The position numbers and the translations under genes are program-made. 64,000 nt of DNA, taken from the NCBI RefSeq assembly GCF_023016265.1, contig NZ_CP095412.1, forward strand, positions 62,001 to 126,000, in the 5' to 3' direction. Origin of the DNA: Blastococcus sp. PRF04-17 (lineage in GTDB: Bacteria > Actinomycetota > Actinomycetes > Mycobacteriales > Geodermatophilaceae). Each line of letters starts with the position of its first letter. The stretch's first letter is position 1. Below, piece after piece: positions 17,201 to 25,218 of the stretch. The notes beneath the pieces are model-generated. The model had not been told where the DNA came from, did no database searches, and saw only the letters and a list, made by a program, of their open reading frames with translations.

Positions 17201-18924
17201 AGCGGGTCGACCTCCTGGAAGCCTTGCTCGCGGAGCACCTCGGTGACACCTGGGTGCTCGCGAAAGGAGGGGAGGATAACGGCCAACCCACCTACCGTGC
17301 TGCTCACCTCCCCACCGAGAAAGAGTTCCTCGACCGCTGCCAGTGGGTGTAGACGACCGGCCGTGTCAGGCACCACGGCAGCGCGCTCCATGTCTCTGCG
17401 CGTCGGCTGATCGATGACGGTTCCGAAGACCAGGACCGCGGCTGCGCAGTCTTCCTCGGTGAAGCCTGAGGCGGGCACGAGCCGCTCGATCCACGCCTTG
17501 GCCCCCAGCTCGCCACGCGCCTTTGCGCCGTCCTCCTCGCGGACCAACGTCCTCAGTCGGGCGCGTCGGGTGGCAGACGTGTAGCAGGAGGGATGGGGCG
17601 CGGCCTTCGGACGCCGAGGAGCCATGTGCCAGGTGATGTGCGTGGCCGGCTCCAGTCGAAGTTCGAAGTGCGGGTACTCAAGGTCTTCGGGCATGCGGAG
17701 GATGCCATCGGCGTCCGGGATGCAGTCCGCGTAGCGGGCCAGGCTGGGGATCTCGCGGGTGAGGTACTTGTCTGCAAAGTTTGACGCCTCGCGGCCACGC
17801 GCCGGCAGGTAGTCGAAGTGTCGCGCGGGATCGTCGGCGGTCCGAAGCTCTGGTAGCGCCTCGACCACCATGTTGGCGACCACGCGTAGCAGTTCCTCGT
17901 TGAAGGCGCCGGGCAGCAGATTGGTCCGGTCGTCGTTGACCTGCCAGGGCGCGTTGATGATCCCGCGGGTCGACGAGACGTCCTTGAGAGGGAAGTACGC
18001 CCAGAACTCGCCGCGTTCGCGGGCGTCCGACAGCGGCGCCGCGTACGAGACGCGCACCTCATCGCGTCGAATGGCCTCACCTACGCCCGACAACGCCGCC
18101 TCGGACAGCCGGTGATTGGTGTGCTGGACCCACCAGGGTGCGGGGTCGTCACCGGCGCGGGTGAGGAGGTATCGGTGGTCGCCCTGGAACTCGCAGGTGT
18201 AGGTGCTCTCGAAGCTGGTGCCGGCCTGCCTCTCGACGCCGAGGTGCAGCACCTGAACGTGGTCGGCGAACAGCAGGAATTCCGCCGGGAACTTGAGCAG
18301 CTCGTCGACGAGGCGCTCGATCTGCGACGCGAGAGGCAGGCGCACGACCGTGGTCGCCCAACTCATGAGGTGGCGGAGCATGTCGTCGCTCGCTGCCTCG
18401 GTCTCGGGATCGAGCAGCAAGGGCGTGCGGAGAACGGGGTAACGCACAGCGTGGGGATCGATGGCGGAGAGGGCTGCCTGTGCAAAGTCGGAGTCGAATC
18501 CGAAGGAGACGGTCCTGCTGAAGACCTGGGGACGGTCGCTGACCCCGAGTACCGACTTGAACCCGAGACCGAACCGTCCGATCTCCTCGCCGCGCTTGGG
18601 GCTGAGGAATGCCTGGCATACGGCCTCCAGGCCCTGCTGTGTGAAACCCTCGCCCTCGTTGGCGCAGTAGAGGGTGTCCCCGACGAGTCGGACCTCCACG
18701 CGCCCGACCTGACCGGTCTTGCTGAGCGCGTCGGCGGCGTTCTGGATCAGCTCTAGGAGTTGCCGCTCGGCGTAGCCGCCGGTGCGGTAGCTGTCCTCCT
18801 GGTTCCCGTGCTCGGCCACCAGGAGCCGATTCGCGCGGTAGGCCTCCATGGCCCGCTCGCGGTGGTCCACGATCCACTGCTGGAGGTCAGCCTGTGGCCG
18901 CGTCCATTCACCCCGTGTGCTCAT
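14257..18924 (-). CDS. Sacsin/Hsp90-like ATPase fused to a superfamily 2 helicase
   Basis: A 1555-residue two-engine protein. The N-terminal GHKL ATPase domain is of the sacsin type: QLLELIQNAADAL (near 55) carries the metal-binding Asn, and GEGFTQQGLEAVCQAFLSPK and IGRFGLGFKSVLGVSD (to about 130) form the lid and glycine loops. A long middle of about 1000 residues has no fold I can name. The C-terminus is a complete SF2 helicase: YLPTGAGKTR near 1181, VIDEAHSAIG near 1285, LGLTATPF, VLTEGFDAPK and IQMVGRGLRGEK near 1508. It is the first gene of the operon, with a 4-nt overlap into the NERD helicase. I do not know it as a named defence protein; sensing of foreign DNA or a protein remodelling role is conjecture. 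Confidence 0.85.
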   Translation of the reverse strand: MSTRGEWTRPQADLQQWIVDHRERAMEAYRANRLLVAEHGNQEDSYRTGGYAERQLLELIQNAADALSKTGQVGRVEVRLVGDTLYCANEGEGFTQQGLEAVCQAFLSPKRGEEIGRFGLGFKSVLGVSDRPQVFSRTVSFGFDSDFAQAALSAIDPHAVRYPVLRTPLLLDPETEAASDDMLRHLMSWATTVVRLPLASQIERLVDELLKFPAEFLLFADHVQVLHLGVERQAGTSFESTYTCEFQGDHRYLLTRAGDDPAPWWVQHTNHRLSEAALSGVGEAIRRDEVRVSYAAPLSDARERGEFWAYFPLKDVSSTRGIINAPWQVNDDRTNLLPGAFNEELLRVVANMVVEALPELRTADDPARHFDYLPARGREASNFADKYLTREIPSLARYADCIPDADGILRMPEDLEYPHFELRLEPATHITWHMAPRRPKAAPHPSCYTSATRRARLRTLVREEDGAKARGELGAKAWIERLVPASGFTEEDCAAAVLVFGTVIDQPTRRDMERAAVVPDTAGRLHPLAAVEELFLGGEVSSTVGGLAVILPSFREHPGVTEVLREQGFQEVDPLEELRRLVDSVDRKWGHSEWGALWHLVDKVGGADARDVLVEHLGRGGLLRVRARDGAWYDPSEVVVAGLVEPNDPALVLDDAVHGLHLGILELLGVGVRPLVSTALLRDATFQEYRNTRRELYLQVTTGRRPEPLALVFDRTEGLTGLQLLRRFAETGDDTARLTWTRELLEAEQPRQWQLVHNKRPDQFPPLNCPAPHMWAVQRFGSLDTAWGPRPTRQTLARSLGHFAPYLPVALNPAADMLELVGDLGAVPVDTWREFLTHLPTASDPSVLGRLLAEAATHLPQKETPAALPAISSGVGALVRPSDLYLAQDQEEARELAARDLPHVVVNDEAATALSARWGCRPASAHLRVEVLVDAPRTPVALLDRYRGLRPLAVNRLDGLRLVECSSVVRQVTAPDGVDARAEDIAVDGDTVYHVDTLSDEELLERLAEKFEVPLTATTVDQILRDAQTEQVNKTIHACRLERDHAAKLLVLLDAAALEKRLPKGLLESLRRMGQDLSELDVARLFLDVHGYDALWAARRDLEDAGLPVPKQWAGTPPAIKFMSELGFPVEYAGTAGTHLDADVTVLGPPELDPLHGYQERYAEKIRELLDDGGRAMLYLPTGAGKTRVTVEAIVRAFTEDGFRGPLLWIAQSEELCEQAVQTWSTVWRQFGDHRPLRIGRLWSRNDVAETEDDVSVIVATDAKLAVCREKDDYRWLSRPSAVVIDEAHSAIGTDITATLRWLGIEGRRTGRPMLGLTATPFKGQSEIATERLAARFDHVKWDAFADDDRDAYDVLQQMGVLSHIEHRILRGSDFVLNADEQRRTKKLRLLPNQVLERIGRDEARMQRLLEDICDLPPDWPVLVFTASVQSAQVLAALLKYQGITSAAVSGATRIHERRRAIDGFKNGEIRVLTNCSVLTEGFDAPKIRALYVARPTFSPNAYIQMVGRGLRGEKNGGNAECLVVNVEDTFGQFGESLAYKEFDHLWERNGSSST

Positions 18925-19149
18925 CGCTACGGATTGTGCGCCAGGCCACCGACATTCCGGATCGGGAACGCTCCGCTGTTACCCATTCGAGGGCCGCGTC
19001 GGTGTGTAATGTGGCCAGAGAGGCCTGTGGTGCAAGTGCACAAGGGGCGCTCGCGGCGGGGCATGAATGGCTGGCTATGTCCCAGTCAACAGGCGCGTGC
19101 CTGGAGCGGCAGTGTCCCGCCCCGGGTCTGATGGAGGCTCTCAATCCAC

Positions 19150-19482
19150 GTGAGGATGAGAGTCATGGCGGCACCGAGGAAGTACCCCGACGAGCTGCGG
19201 GAGCGGGCGACCCGGCTGGCGGTCGAGGCCCGGCGTGACCCGGCGACCCGGACGGGGGCGTTGAAGCGGATCGGCGCGCAGTTGGGCATCAACGCCGAGA
19301 CGCTGCGCAACTGGGTCATCCAGGCCGAGATCGACGACGGGCACCGGCCCGGCACGACGACCGATGACGCCACCCGGCTGGCCGAGCTGGAACGGGAGAA
19401 CCGCGAGCTTCGCCGGGCGAACGCGATCCTGAAGAGCGCGTCGGCTTTCTTCGCGGCGGAGCTCGACCGCCCGTCTCGCTGA
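19150..19482 (+). CDS. IS3-family transposase OrfA
   Basis: This 110-residue protein has the helix-turn-helix of IS3 OrfA (YPDELRERATRLAVEA, then IGAQLGINAETLRNWVIQAE) and a leucine-zipper-like tail LAELERENRELRRANAILKSASAFF. It binds the element ends, and alone acts as a regulator. An ATG at 19165 (MAAPRKYPDEL) is a likelier start than the GTG at 19150. The gene ends where orfB takes over in the -1 frame, so the transposase is presumably an OrfAB fusion made by programmed -1 frameshifting. Confidence 0.9.
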   Translation: MRMRVMAAPRKYPDELRERATRLAVEARRDPATRTGALKRIGAQLGINAETLRNWVIQAEIDDGHRPGTTTDDATRLAELERENRELRRANAILKSASAFFAAELDRPSR

Positions 19483-20414
19483 TCGTTGCCTACGTCGATC
19501 TGCACAAGCAGGAGCACGGGGTCGAGCCGATCTGCCGGGTCCTCACCGAGGCCGGCGTCAAGATCGCCCCGAGCACCTACTACGCCCACCGGACCCGGTC
19601 GCCCTCGGCCCGGTCGATCACCGACGCGGCCACCACGGCGGTGATCGAGAAGGTGCACGCCGACAACTACGGGGTCTATGGCGCCCGCAAGCTGCATGCC
19701 GAGCTGCACCGGAAGGGGCATCGGGTGGCCCGCTGCACCGTCGAGCGGCTGATGCGCAGCGCCGGGCTGCGCGGGATCAGCCGGGCCAAGGGCCCGCGGA
19801 CAACGCTCCCGGGCGCTGGCCCGGACACCCGCCCGGATCTGGTCGACCGGGCGTTCACCGCGACCGGCCCGGACCAGCTGTGGGTTGCCGACATCACCTA
19901 CTGCCGCACCTTCTCCGGCTGGGTCTACGCCGCGTTCGTCATCGACGTGTTCTCCCGCCGGGTGGTGGGGTGGCAGCTGTCGAAGTCCCTACGGACCGAC
20001 CTGGCACTCGACGCCCCGGAGATGGGCATCTGGACCCGCCGGCGGACCGGCCGCGACCTCGGCGGACTCATTCACCACTCGGACAAGGGAGTCCAGTACG
20101 TTGCCGTGCGCTACACCCAGCGCCTGGCCGAGGCCGGCGCGGTCGCCTCGGTCGGCTCCACCGGCGACTCCTACGACAACGCGCTGGCCGAGGCGTTCAA
20201 CTCGCTGTTCAAGGCCGAGCTGGTCCGCAACCGCGGTCCGTGGAAGGGCATCGACGACCTCGAGATCGCCGTCGTCGAGTACATCGACTGGTTCAACCAC
20301 CGACGCCTGCACGGCGAGATCGGCCTCGTTCCACCGGCCGAGCACGAGGAGCACTTCCACCGGCACAACACCGTGGCGGCTACCGTCGCCGCGTCAGTTC
20401 CGAGCCTCCACTGA
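19479..20414 (+). CDS. IS3-family transposase OrfB (made by -1 frameshift from orfA)
   Basis: The integrase-like catalytic half of the transposase. In the -1 frame relative to orfA the sequence picks up at LIVAYVDLHKQEHGVEPICRVL. It includes the HTH_21 region YGVYGARKLHAEL, then the DDE core: Asp in WVADITYC, Asp in IHHSDKGVQYV, Glu in YDNALAEAFNSLFKAEL. The end WFNHRRLHGEIGLVPPAEHE is typical. All catalytic residues are present, so the element looks competent. There is no separate good start; the coordinate given is where the frame becomes useful inside the overlap. Confidence 0.88.
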   Translation: MIVAYVDLHKQEHGVEPICRVLTEAGVKIAPSTYYAHRTRSPSARSITDAATTAVIEKVHADNYGVYGARKLHAELHRKGHRVARCTVERLMRSAGLRGISRAKGPRTTLPGAGPDTRPDLVDRAFTATGPDQLWVADITYCRTFSGWVYAAFVIDVFSRRVVGWQLSKSLRTDLALDAPEMGIWTRRRTGRDLGGLIHHSDKGVQYVAVRYTQRLAEAGAVASVGSTGDSYDNALAEAFNSLFKAELVRNRGPWKGIDDLEIAVVEYIDWFNHRRLHGEIGLVPPAEHEEHFHRHNTVAATVAASVPSLH

Positions 20415-20429
20415 ACTCGGGGCGGGACA

Positions 20430-20642
20430 CCGGGCCGGTCGCGGTGAACGCCCGGTCGACCAGATCCGGGCGGGTGTCCGGGCCAGCGCCCGGGAGCGTT
20501 GTCCGCGGGCCCTTGGCCCGGCTGATCCCGCGCAGCCCGGCGCTGCGCATCAGCCGCTCGACGGTGCAGCGGGCCACCCGATGCCCCTTCCGGTGCAGCT
20601 CGGCATGCAGCTTGCGGGCGCCATAGACCCCGTAGTTGTCGG
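20430..20642 (-). repeat. Inverted 213-bp fragment of the same IS3 element
   Basis: Positions 20430-20642 are the reverse complement of 19660-19872 within orfB, apparently identical base for base. The fragment abuts the right end of the intact IS3 copy with no spacer and ends exactly where the hydrolase pseudogene begins. It is the internal residue of a second, oppositely oriented copy, so IS-mediated inversion or deletion shaped this junction. The two arms, about 560 bp apart, could also pair as a large hairpin. Confidence 0.92.
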
Positions 20643-21634
20643 AGCGCCGGCTGGCCCCGCGCCTGAGTGAGCTGCCGCGGCAGGGCCTGGCCGAGCGCTT
20701 CGGCGGAACCCCGGCGCCGTGGTTCGACGAGTGAATGAACCACCCCGACCTCACCGACCCGTACTGGGACCGACCGCTACCGGGCCACGCCCGCCGTCCA
20801 TTCGAGCACCGTCCCCACCCTGCTCATCGGCGGATGGCACGACTGGTTCGTCGAGCAGACGCTGTACCAGTACGCCGCCCTGCTCGACCGCGGCGTCGAC
20901 GTCGGGCTGACCATCGGCCCCTGGGCGCACCTCTCCATGGACCCAGCGGTGTCGGCGCGCGAGAGCCTCGCCTGGCTGAACACCCACCTGCCGATCGCCG
21001 CGGCCGATCCGCTGCCGCCTCGGGAGAACCGCGTCCGCGTCTACGTCACCGGCGCGCGCACCTGGCGGAAGCTGCTCGACTGGCCGTCGGCCACTACCGA
21101 CCGCATTTGGTACCTGAGGCCGGACGGTCGTCTGGACGGCGACGCGCCGGCCCAGGCCTCCGCGACGACCTTCCGCTACGACCCGATGGACCCCACTCCG
21201 TCGGTCGGCGGCCGGGTGCTCGCGCGCAGCGCCGGCCCGCGGGACAGCATGGAGCTCGAGGCGCGCGACGACGTCCGCACCCTCAGTACGCCGGCCCTCC
21301 GGAAGCCGGTCGAGGTGCAGGGCGCCGTGCGGGTGCGCCTATTCGTGGAGTCGGACAAACCGTGCTCGGACGTCTTCGTCCGGCTGTGCGCCGTCGGCCC
21401 GAACGGGAAGTCGGTCAACACCACCGACGGCCTCGTCCGGCTCGACCCGGCACCGGGGAGGAGCCGGTTAAGGGGAGGCTGGTCGAGACGACGCTGCCCG
21501 ACACTGCGCACCCCTTCTGCGCCGGACACTGGATCCGACTGCAGGTCTCCGGCGGCGCCCATCCGCGGTACGCGCGCAACCTCGGCACCGGCGAGCCGGT
21601 CGATCAGGCCTCGCACGGGGTGCCGACCAACTGA
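20642..21634 (+). pseudogene. CocE/NonD (S15) hydrolase, 3' remnant
   Basis: This remnant corresponds to roughly the C-terminal 60 percent of the intact hydrolase at 35123 (for example WFVEQTL, VDVGLT.GPWAHLS, DDVRT and SGGAHPRYARNLGTGE), at roughly 80 percent DNA identity by eye. The 5' part, with the catalytic Ser, is missing, cut off by the IS3 debris. It has a nonsense codon (TGA at 20732 where the paralogue has Trp), a 4-base duplication near 20772 (GACCGACC), and a frame break in the run of G at 21455-21458. The truncation and the 4-base insertion make it a genuine pseudogene. Confidence 0.9.
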
Positions 21635-21692
21635 TGGCGCTCGCCGGATCTCCCCAGGTCTGCTCATCGAAAGTCCCCACCCGGGAGCGGGG

Positions 21693-22530
21693 TCAGGTTA
21701 GCGGTCGTCGGGTGCCGGTGGCGGCGCGGCGGAGGGTGTCGGTGCGGGCGTGGTGGTCGCGGAGTCGGTAGCTGTCGCCGTCGAGATTGAGCACGACGGA
21801 GCGGTGCAGGAGGCGGTCGAGCATGGCGGCGGCGACGGTGGTGTCGCCGAGGACCTCGCCCCAGGCGGCGACTCCGCGGTTGGTAGTGAGCACGATGGAG
21901 GTCTTGCCGTAGCGCTGGGAGACGACCTGGAACAGCGCTGAGGCGGCCTCGCCGGGCAGCGGCAGGTAGCCCAGTTCGTCGATGACGAGCAGGGTGGGGC
22001 CGGCGTAGAAGCGCATGGTGGTGGCCCAGCGGCCCTCGATCGCGGCGCGGTGGCAGCGGGCGGCCAGGTCGGCGGCGGTGGTGAAGTAGGTGCGGTAGCC
22101 GGCCTGCGCCGAGGCCCGGGCGAGGCCGACGGCGAGGTGGGTCTTGCCGACTCCGGGTGGGCCGATGAGCAGCACGTTGGTCGCGGTCTGTAAGTAGCGG
22201 CAGGTCGCCAGCTCCTGGATGAGAGCGCGGTCGACTCCTGGGGCGGCGTCGTAGTCGAAGTCGTCGAGGCTGGCCGGGCTGGGTAGCGAGGCGAACCGGA
22301 GCCGGCCGGCCAGCCGGCGGGCCTCGGTCGCGTCGACCTCGAGGGGCCAGCAGCCGCTCGAGGGCGGCGGTCAGGCTCAGGCCTTCGGTGCGGGCGGCGT
22401 CGAGCACGGCGGGCAGGTGCTCGGCGGCGGTGTGCAGCTTGAGGGTGGCCAGGTGGCCGCGCAGCTGCTGGTAGAGGCTGGCCTGCGCGCTCGTGCTCGG
22501 TGTGGCTGTGCTCGGTTCGGTGGTGTTCAT
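21693..22530 (-). pseudogene. istB: IS21-family helper ATPase IstB, frame-broken
   Basis: The N-terminus from the ATG at 22530 (SLYQQLRGHLATLKLHTAAEHL) and the ATPase part lie in two frames. The second frame has Walker A GPPGVGKTHLAVGLA, Walker B LLVIDELGYLP and the sensor TTNRG, as in IstB. The switch is at a 4-base run (22343-22346); removing one base joins LERLLA to LEVDATEARRLAGRL. The ATG overlaps the istA stop as ATGA. If the frame break is a sequencing error, this is an intact helper of about 278 residues. Confidence 0.85.
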
Positions 22531-23885
22531 CGGAGGGTGTTCCTTCCTCGGGCGGCCCGGTCGTAGGCGGCCAGGTCGACCACGACGTCCGAGCTCGTGG
22601 CGCTGCTGGAAGAGGGTCGGCGGAGGGCGTCGGCCGCGGCGCGGGCGGCCGGGCCGGGTGGGATGCGCTGCTTGCGCCGGTGCGGCGCGGCGGTGCTGAA
22701 CGCGGCCAGGACCGCGGTCTGCAGCGCGACGACGTGGCCGGAGTCGCGGATCATCACCCCGGCCCCGTCGGTGGCCAGCCGGTGCCGCGCGAGCACGGTG
22801 GGCGGCCGGCCAGGCGCCGCGGCGGTGGCGATGTCGATGCTGTCCGCGCCGAGCCGGTGCGCCACGGTCACCGTCGTCCCGGCCAGCTCCGGCGGCACCG
22901 AGTAGAGGTTGCCGCGGTAGGCCACCAGCGCCTGCGCGGAGATCTTCCGCTCGGCGGTGAGCACCGCGGGGGAACGGCGCCGGCAGCGGCGCGAGCCGCT
23001 CGTCGGCGAGGAAGCTGGAGACGGCGCCCCGCCGGCCGCCGAGGGTGCGGAGGCGGGCGTCGCCGCGGGTGGCGCAGAACTCGTCCAACGACGCCTGCGC
23101 CTGCTCGGGCGTGACCTCGTCGGCCAAGGTGCGCCACCAGCGCTGGGCGGCGGTGTGGTTGGCCTTCTCCACCACGCCCTTGCGGTTGCCGCGCCGGGGT
23201 GGGCAGATCGCGACCTGCACGCCGTAGTGCTTGGCGACGGCGGCGAACGAGGCGCTCACCCGCCCGGAAGCGGGGTGGCAGACCGTCGCCATCCGGTCGA
23301 ACCGCCAACTGCGGGTCAGCCCGCCCAGCGCGGCGGCCACGCGGTGCAGAGCGTCGATCAGCTGCGGCTGCTCCATCGACGAGCACAGCACGCCGCGCCA
23401 GCGCCCGGAGTGCGCCAGCGCCCCGACCAGCAGGAACGCCTTCCCCTGGTATCCGGTGGCGGCCCAGCCGGCGGGCGGGTCGGGCAGCTCGACCCAGTCC
23501 CACTGGGTCTCCTCACCCGGCGGGTGCTCGATCACCGCCGCCGGCCGCCCTTGGCCGGCGCGCACGGCTCGCATGCCGGGCGCAGATCCCAGGCGCGCAG
23601 CTGCCGCGTGAACGTGGAGTACGCGCGGTCGTAGCCCAACGCCGTGACCTCGTCGAACAGCGTCATGGCCCACAGGTGCGGGTCCTCGGCCAGCCGTGCC
23701 CGGCAGTAGTCGATGAACGGGCCGAACCCGTCCGGACCGGCGGGGGCGCGCACCCCGGCCTGGCGGCCGTTGAGGTAGGCGCGGATGGTCTTGCGGTCAC
23801 GGCCCAGGTGCCGGGCGATCGCCGAGATCGTCCAGCCCTGGCGACGTAGCGCGTGCACGTCGATGTCTTCCTCCCGTGTGAGCAT
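22527..23885 (-). pseudogene. istA: IS21-family transposase IstA, frame-broken twice
   Basis: Three frames tile one transposase of about 450 residues. First is a helix-turn-helix N-terminus (LRRQGWTISAIARHLGRDRKTIRAYL) from 23885. Next is the core with ETQWDWVELPD, the second acidic region near SWRFDRMATV, and GVVEKANHTAAQRWWRTL. The C-terminal beta-barrel starts at LTAERKISAQALVAYRGNLYSVPPEL and stops at 22527. Frame changes are needed at the C run 23548-23550 and the G run 22968-22972. Without correction no functional transposase can be made. Confidence 0.87.
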
Positions 23886-24186
23886 GAGAGGCAGGGCTCC
23901 TTCGAGGTGGTGCGGTGGTCAGAGACCGCCATCCTCGGAGGAGCCCCCGCCGTCTCTGGCGGAGCTCCACGGGTGGGGACTTTCAGTGAGCAGCTCTGGG
24001 GAAATTCACCTGAGCGCCGTCACAACCACCGGATCTGCCACGGGGACGCGGCGCGCCGTCGTCCCTCACCCTGCCGACCGCCTGATCGACCTGGGGGCAA
24101 GTCGACAAATCGACCACAGGCGCCCCTCTGGGCCCAGCCGTGCGGAACGCCTCTCGCGCCTACCGCGCGGGACCCGTTCCGCTTCG

Positions 24187-24192
24187 TAGCGT
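24187..24192 (+). promoter_or_regulatory. -10 box TAGCGT for a leaderless 55-codon ORF
   Basis: TAGCGT is followed after 6 nt by the GTG at 24199. The same arrangement precedes several recognised genes in this window, and it is the main reason for calling the short ORF. Confidence 0.55.
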
Positions 24193-24198
24193 GGAGTC

Positions 24199-24366
24199 GT
24201 GGCCAAGCACTTCACCGATGAGACCGCCGAGTTCAAGATGCCCCTGCCCGGGCGGCACGCCGCTGCCGACACCGGCGAACTGGAGATGACCCAGCGCTTC
24301 GACCCTGGCTTCTCCCGTCGTCCGGCCGTGCCGGCAGTTCCTCCCCGGGACGATCAGAGCCGCTGA
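24199..24366 (+). CDS. Small 55-residue protein of unknown function
   Basis: GTG to TGA gives MAKHFTDETAEFKMPLPG, then GELEMTQRFDPGF, and a Pro/Arg-rich tail. It is charged, with no membrane segment or signal peptide, and I do not recognise it. The leaderless-type -10 box 6 nt upstream and the position just before the GIY-YIG gene, in the same direction with a 29-nt gap, suggest a two-gene unit. The stop sits in the likely ribosome-entry region of the next gene. It could be an antitoxin-like or accessory partner; that is only a guess. Confidence 0.5.
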   Translation: MAKHFTDETAEFKMPLPGRHAAADTGELEMTQRFDPGFSRRPAVPAVPPRDDQSR

Positions 24367-24395
24367 CCCATGCGCGGCTCAGTCGGGGGACGCCG

Positions 24396-25217
24396 TTGTT
24401 GACGTTCAACGACCTGCTGTCCCTCGAGGGTGTCGACCTGGCGCAGGTCCGCCTGGTCCGGCACCAGGACAACCGGCTGAAGCCCGGCCGGCTCTACGAG
24501 GCCTGGCGAAACGACAGATCCGCGTTCGAGCGGTACCAGAGCGTCCAGCAGCGCAACGTGTTCAACGAGGGTGACCTGCTCGCCAGCTTCATCGTGACCG
24601 AGGCCCGGAAGACCGTGTTCGTCGGCCTCTACGAGGTCGCCGGCATCACCACCTGCCCGGCCGGCACCGTCGACGCCCTGATCGGCGTCGACGTGTCCGG
24701 CTACCACGGCTACGACCTGCGGGTGCTCCACCAACTCGGCGACTACACCGACAAGGTCGACATCGACTGGGGCGCCGGCACCCGGAGCTGGGTCCAGCGA
24801 GCCGCCAACCAGCCCAAGCCGGTCCTCGAGATCGCCGAGCAGTACGAACCCCGTTTCCCGGGGTTCCGCGAGTTCGTCCGGCCGGTCGACGACATCCCCA
24901 CCCTCCCTCACGGCTGGCAGCAGGTGCTGCGCGCCGTGAAGGGCGTGTACTTGCTGGTCGACGTCGAGTCCGGACAGCAGTACGTCGGCTCGGCGAAGGG
25001 TGCCGACAGCCTGCTCGGCCGCTGGCTGGAGTACGCCAACGGCGGGGACGGCGGCGACGTCCGCCTCAGGGCCGGTGCCCGCCACGGCCGCCGCCACTAC
25101 CAAGTGTCGGTGCTGGAAGTCGTCGACGGCAACACCCCCGACGACACCATCGAGCAGATCGAGTCGTACTGGAAGTTCAAGCTGCTCACCCGGCGCTTCG
25201 GCCTCAACGGCAACTAG
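24396..25217 (+). CDS. GIY-YIG domain protein
   Basis: A 273-residue protein. Residues about 180-270 form a GIY-YIG nuclease-like domain: GVYLLVDVESGQQYVGSAKG has the GVY...YVG pair, LLGRWLEYA the catalytic Arg region, and DTIEQIESYWKFKLLTR the helix with the metal-binding Glu. The first 170 residues (VDLAQVRLVRHQDN..., FERYQSVQQRNVF..., then VFVGLYEV) have no name I can give. The protein stands alone rather than in an intron. It starts at a TTG. The IS481 element begins 1 nt after its TAG stop, yet leaves the coding sequence whole because the stop codon lies inside the duplicated target. Confidence 0.85.
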   Translation: MLTFNDLLSLEGVDLAQVRLVRHQDNRLKPGRLYEAWRNDRSAFERYQSVQQRNVFNEGDLLASFIVTEARKTVFVGLYEVAGITTCPAGTVDALIGVDVSGYHGYDLRVLHQLGDYTDKVDIDWGAGTRSWVQRAANQPKPVLEIAEQYEPRFPGFREFVRPVDDIPTLPHGWQQVLRAVKGVYLLVDVESGQQYVGSAKGADSLLGRWLEYANGGDGGDVRLRAGARHGRRHYQVSVLEVVDGNTPDDTIEQIESYWKFKLLTRRFGLNGN

Positions 25218-25218
25218 C
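25213..25218. repeat. Target-site duplication ACTAGC, left copy
   Basis: ACTAGC at 25213-25218 is repeated at 26299-26304, directly outside the IS481 ends. It includes the TAG stop codon of the GIY-YIG gene. A perfect 6-bp duplication indicates a recent, unrearranged insertion. Confidence 0.85.

Larger units (their letters stand above)
19113..20429 (+). mobile_element. IS3-family insertion sequence
   Basis: A 1317-bp element with imperfect terminal inverted repeats. The left end begins TGTCCCGCCCCGGGT at 19113 and the right end is the reverse complement of TGTCCCGCCCCGAGT, ending at 20429; both continue to TGGAGGCTC. It carries orfA and orfB in overlapping frames. No target duplication is visible. 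The right flank is instead an inverted piece of the same element, which implies a rearrangement after insertion. Confidence 0.9.
21651..24002 (-). mobile_element. Second IS21-family element, decayed or badly sequenced
   Basis: About 2.35 kb bounded by long inverted repeats. GAAAGTCCCCACCC at 21669-21682 matches GGGTGGGGACTTTC at 23971-23984 perfectly. Similarity extends outward (CTGCTCA and TCCCCAG blocks) to make an arm of about 32 bp with 28 matches (21651-21682 against 23971-24002). It contains istA and istB in the standard order, both frame-broken. Its left end lies 17 bp after the hydrolase remnant stop. The exact outer boundary within the repeat is uncertain and no target duplication was identified. 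Confidence 0.85.

Noticed and set aside
19110-20432. A target-site duplication around the IS3 element
   Set aside because: The 3-bp flanks are CAG on the left and CCG on the right, and the right flank is itself IS3-derived, so no duplication can be claimed.
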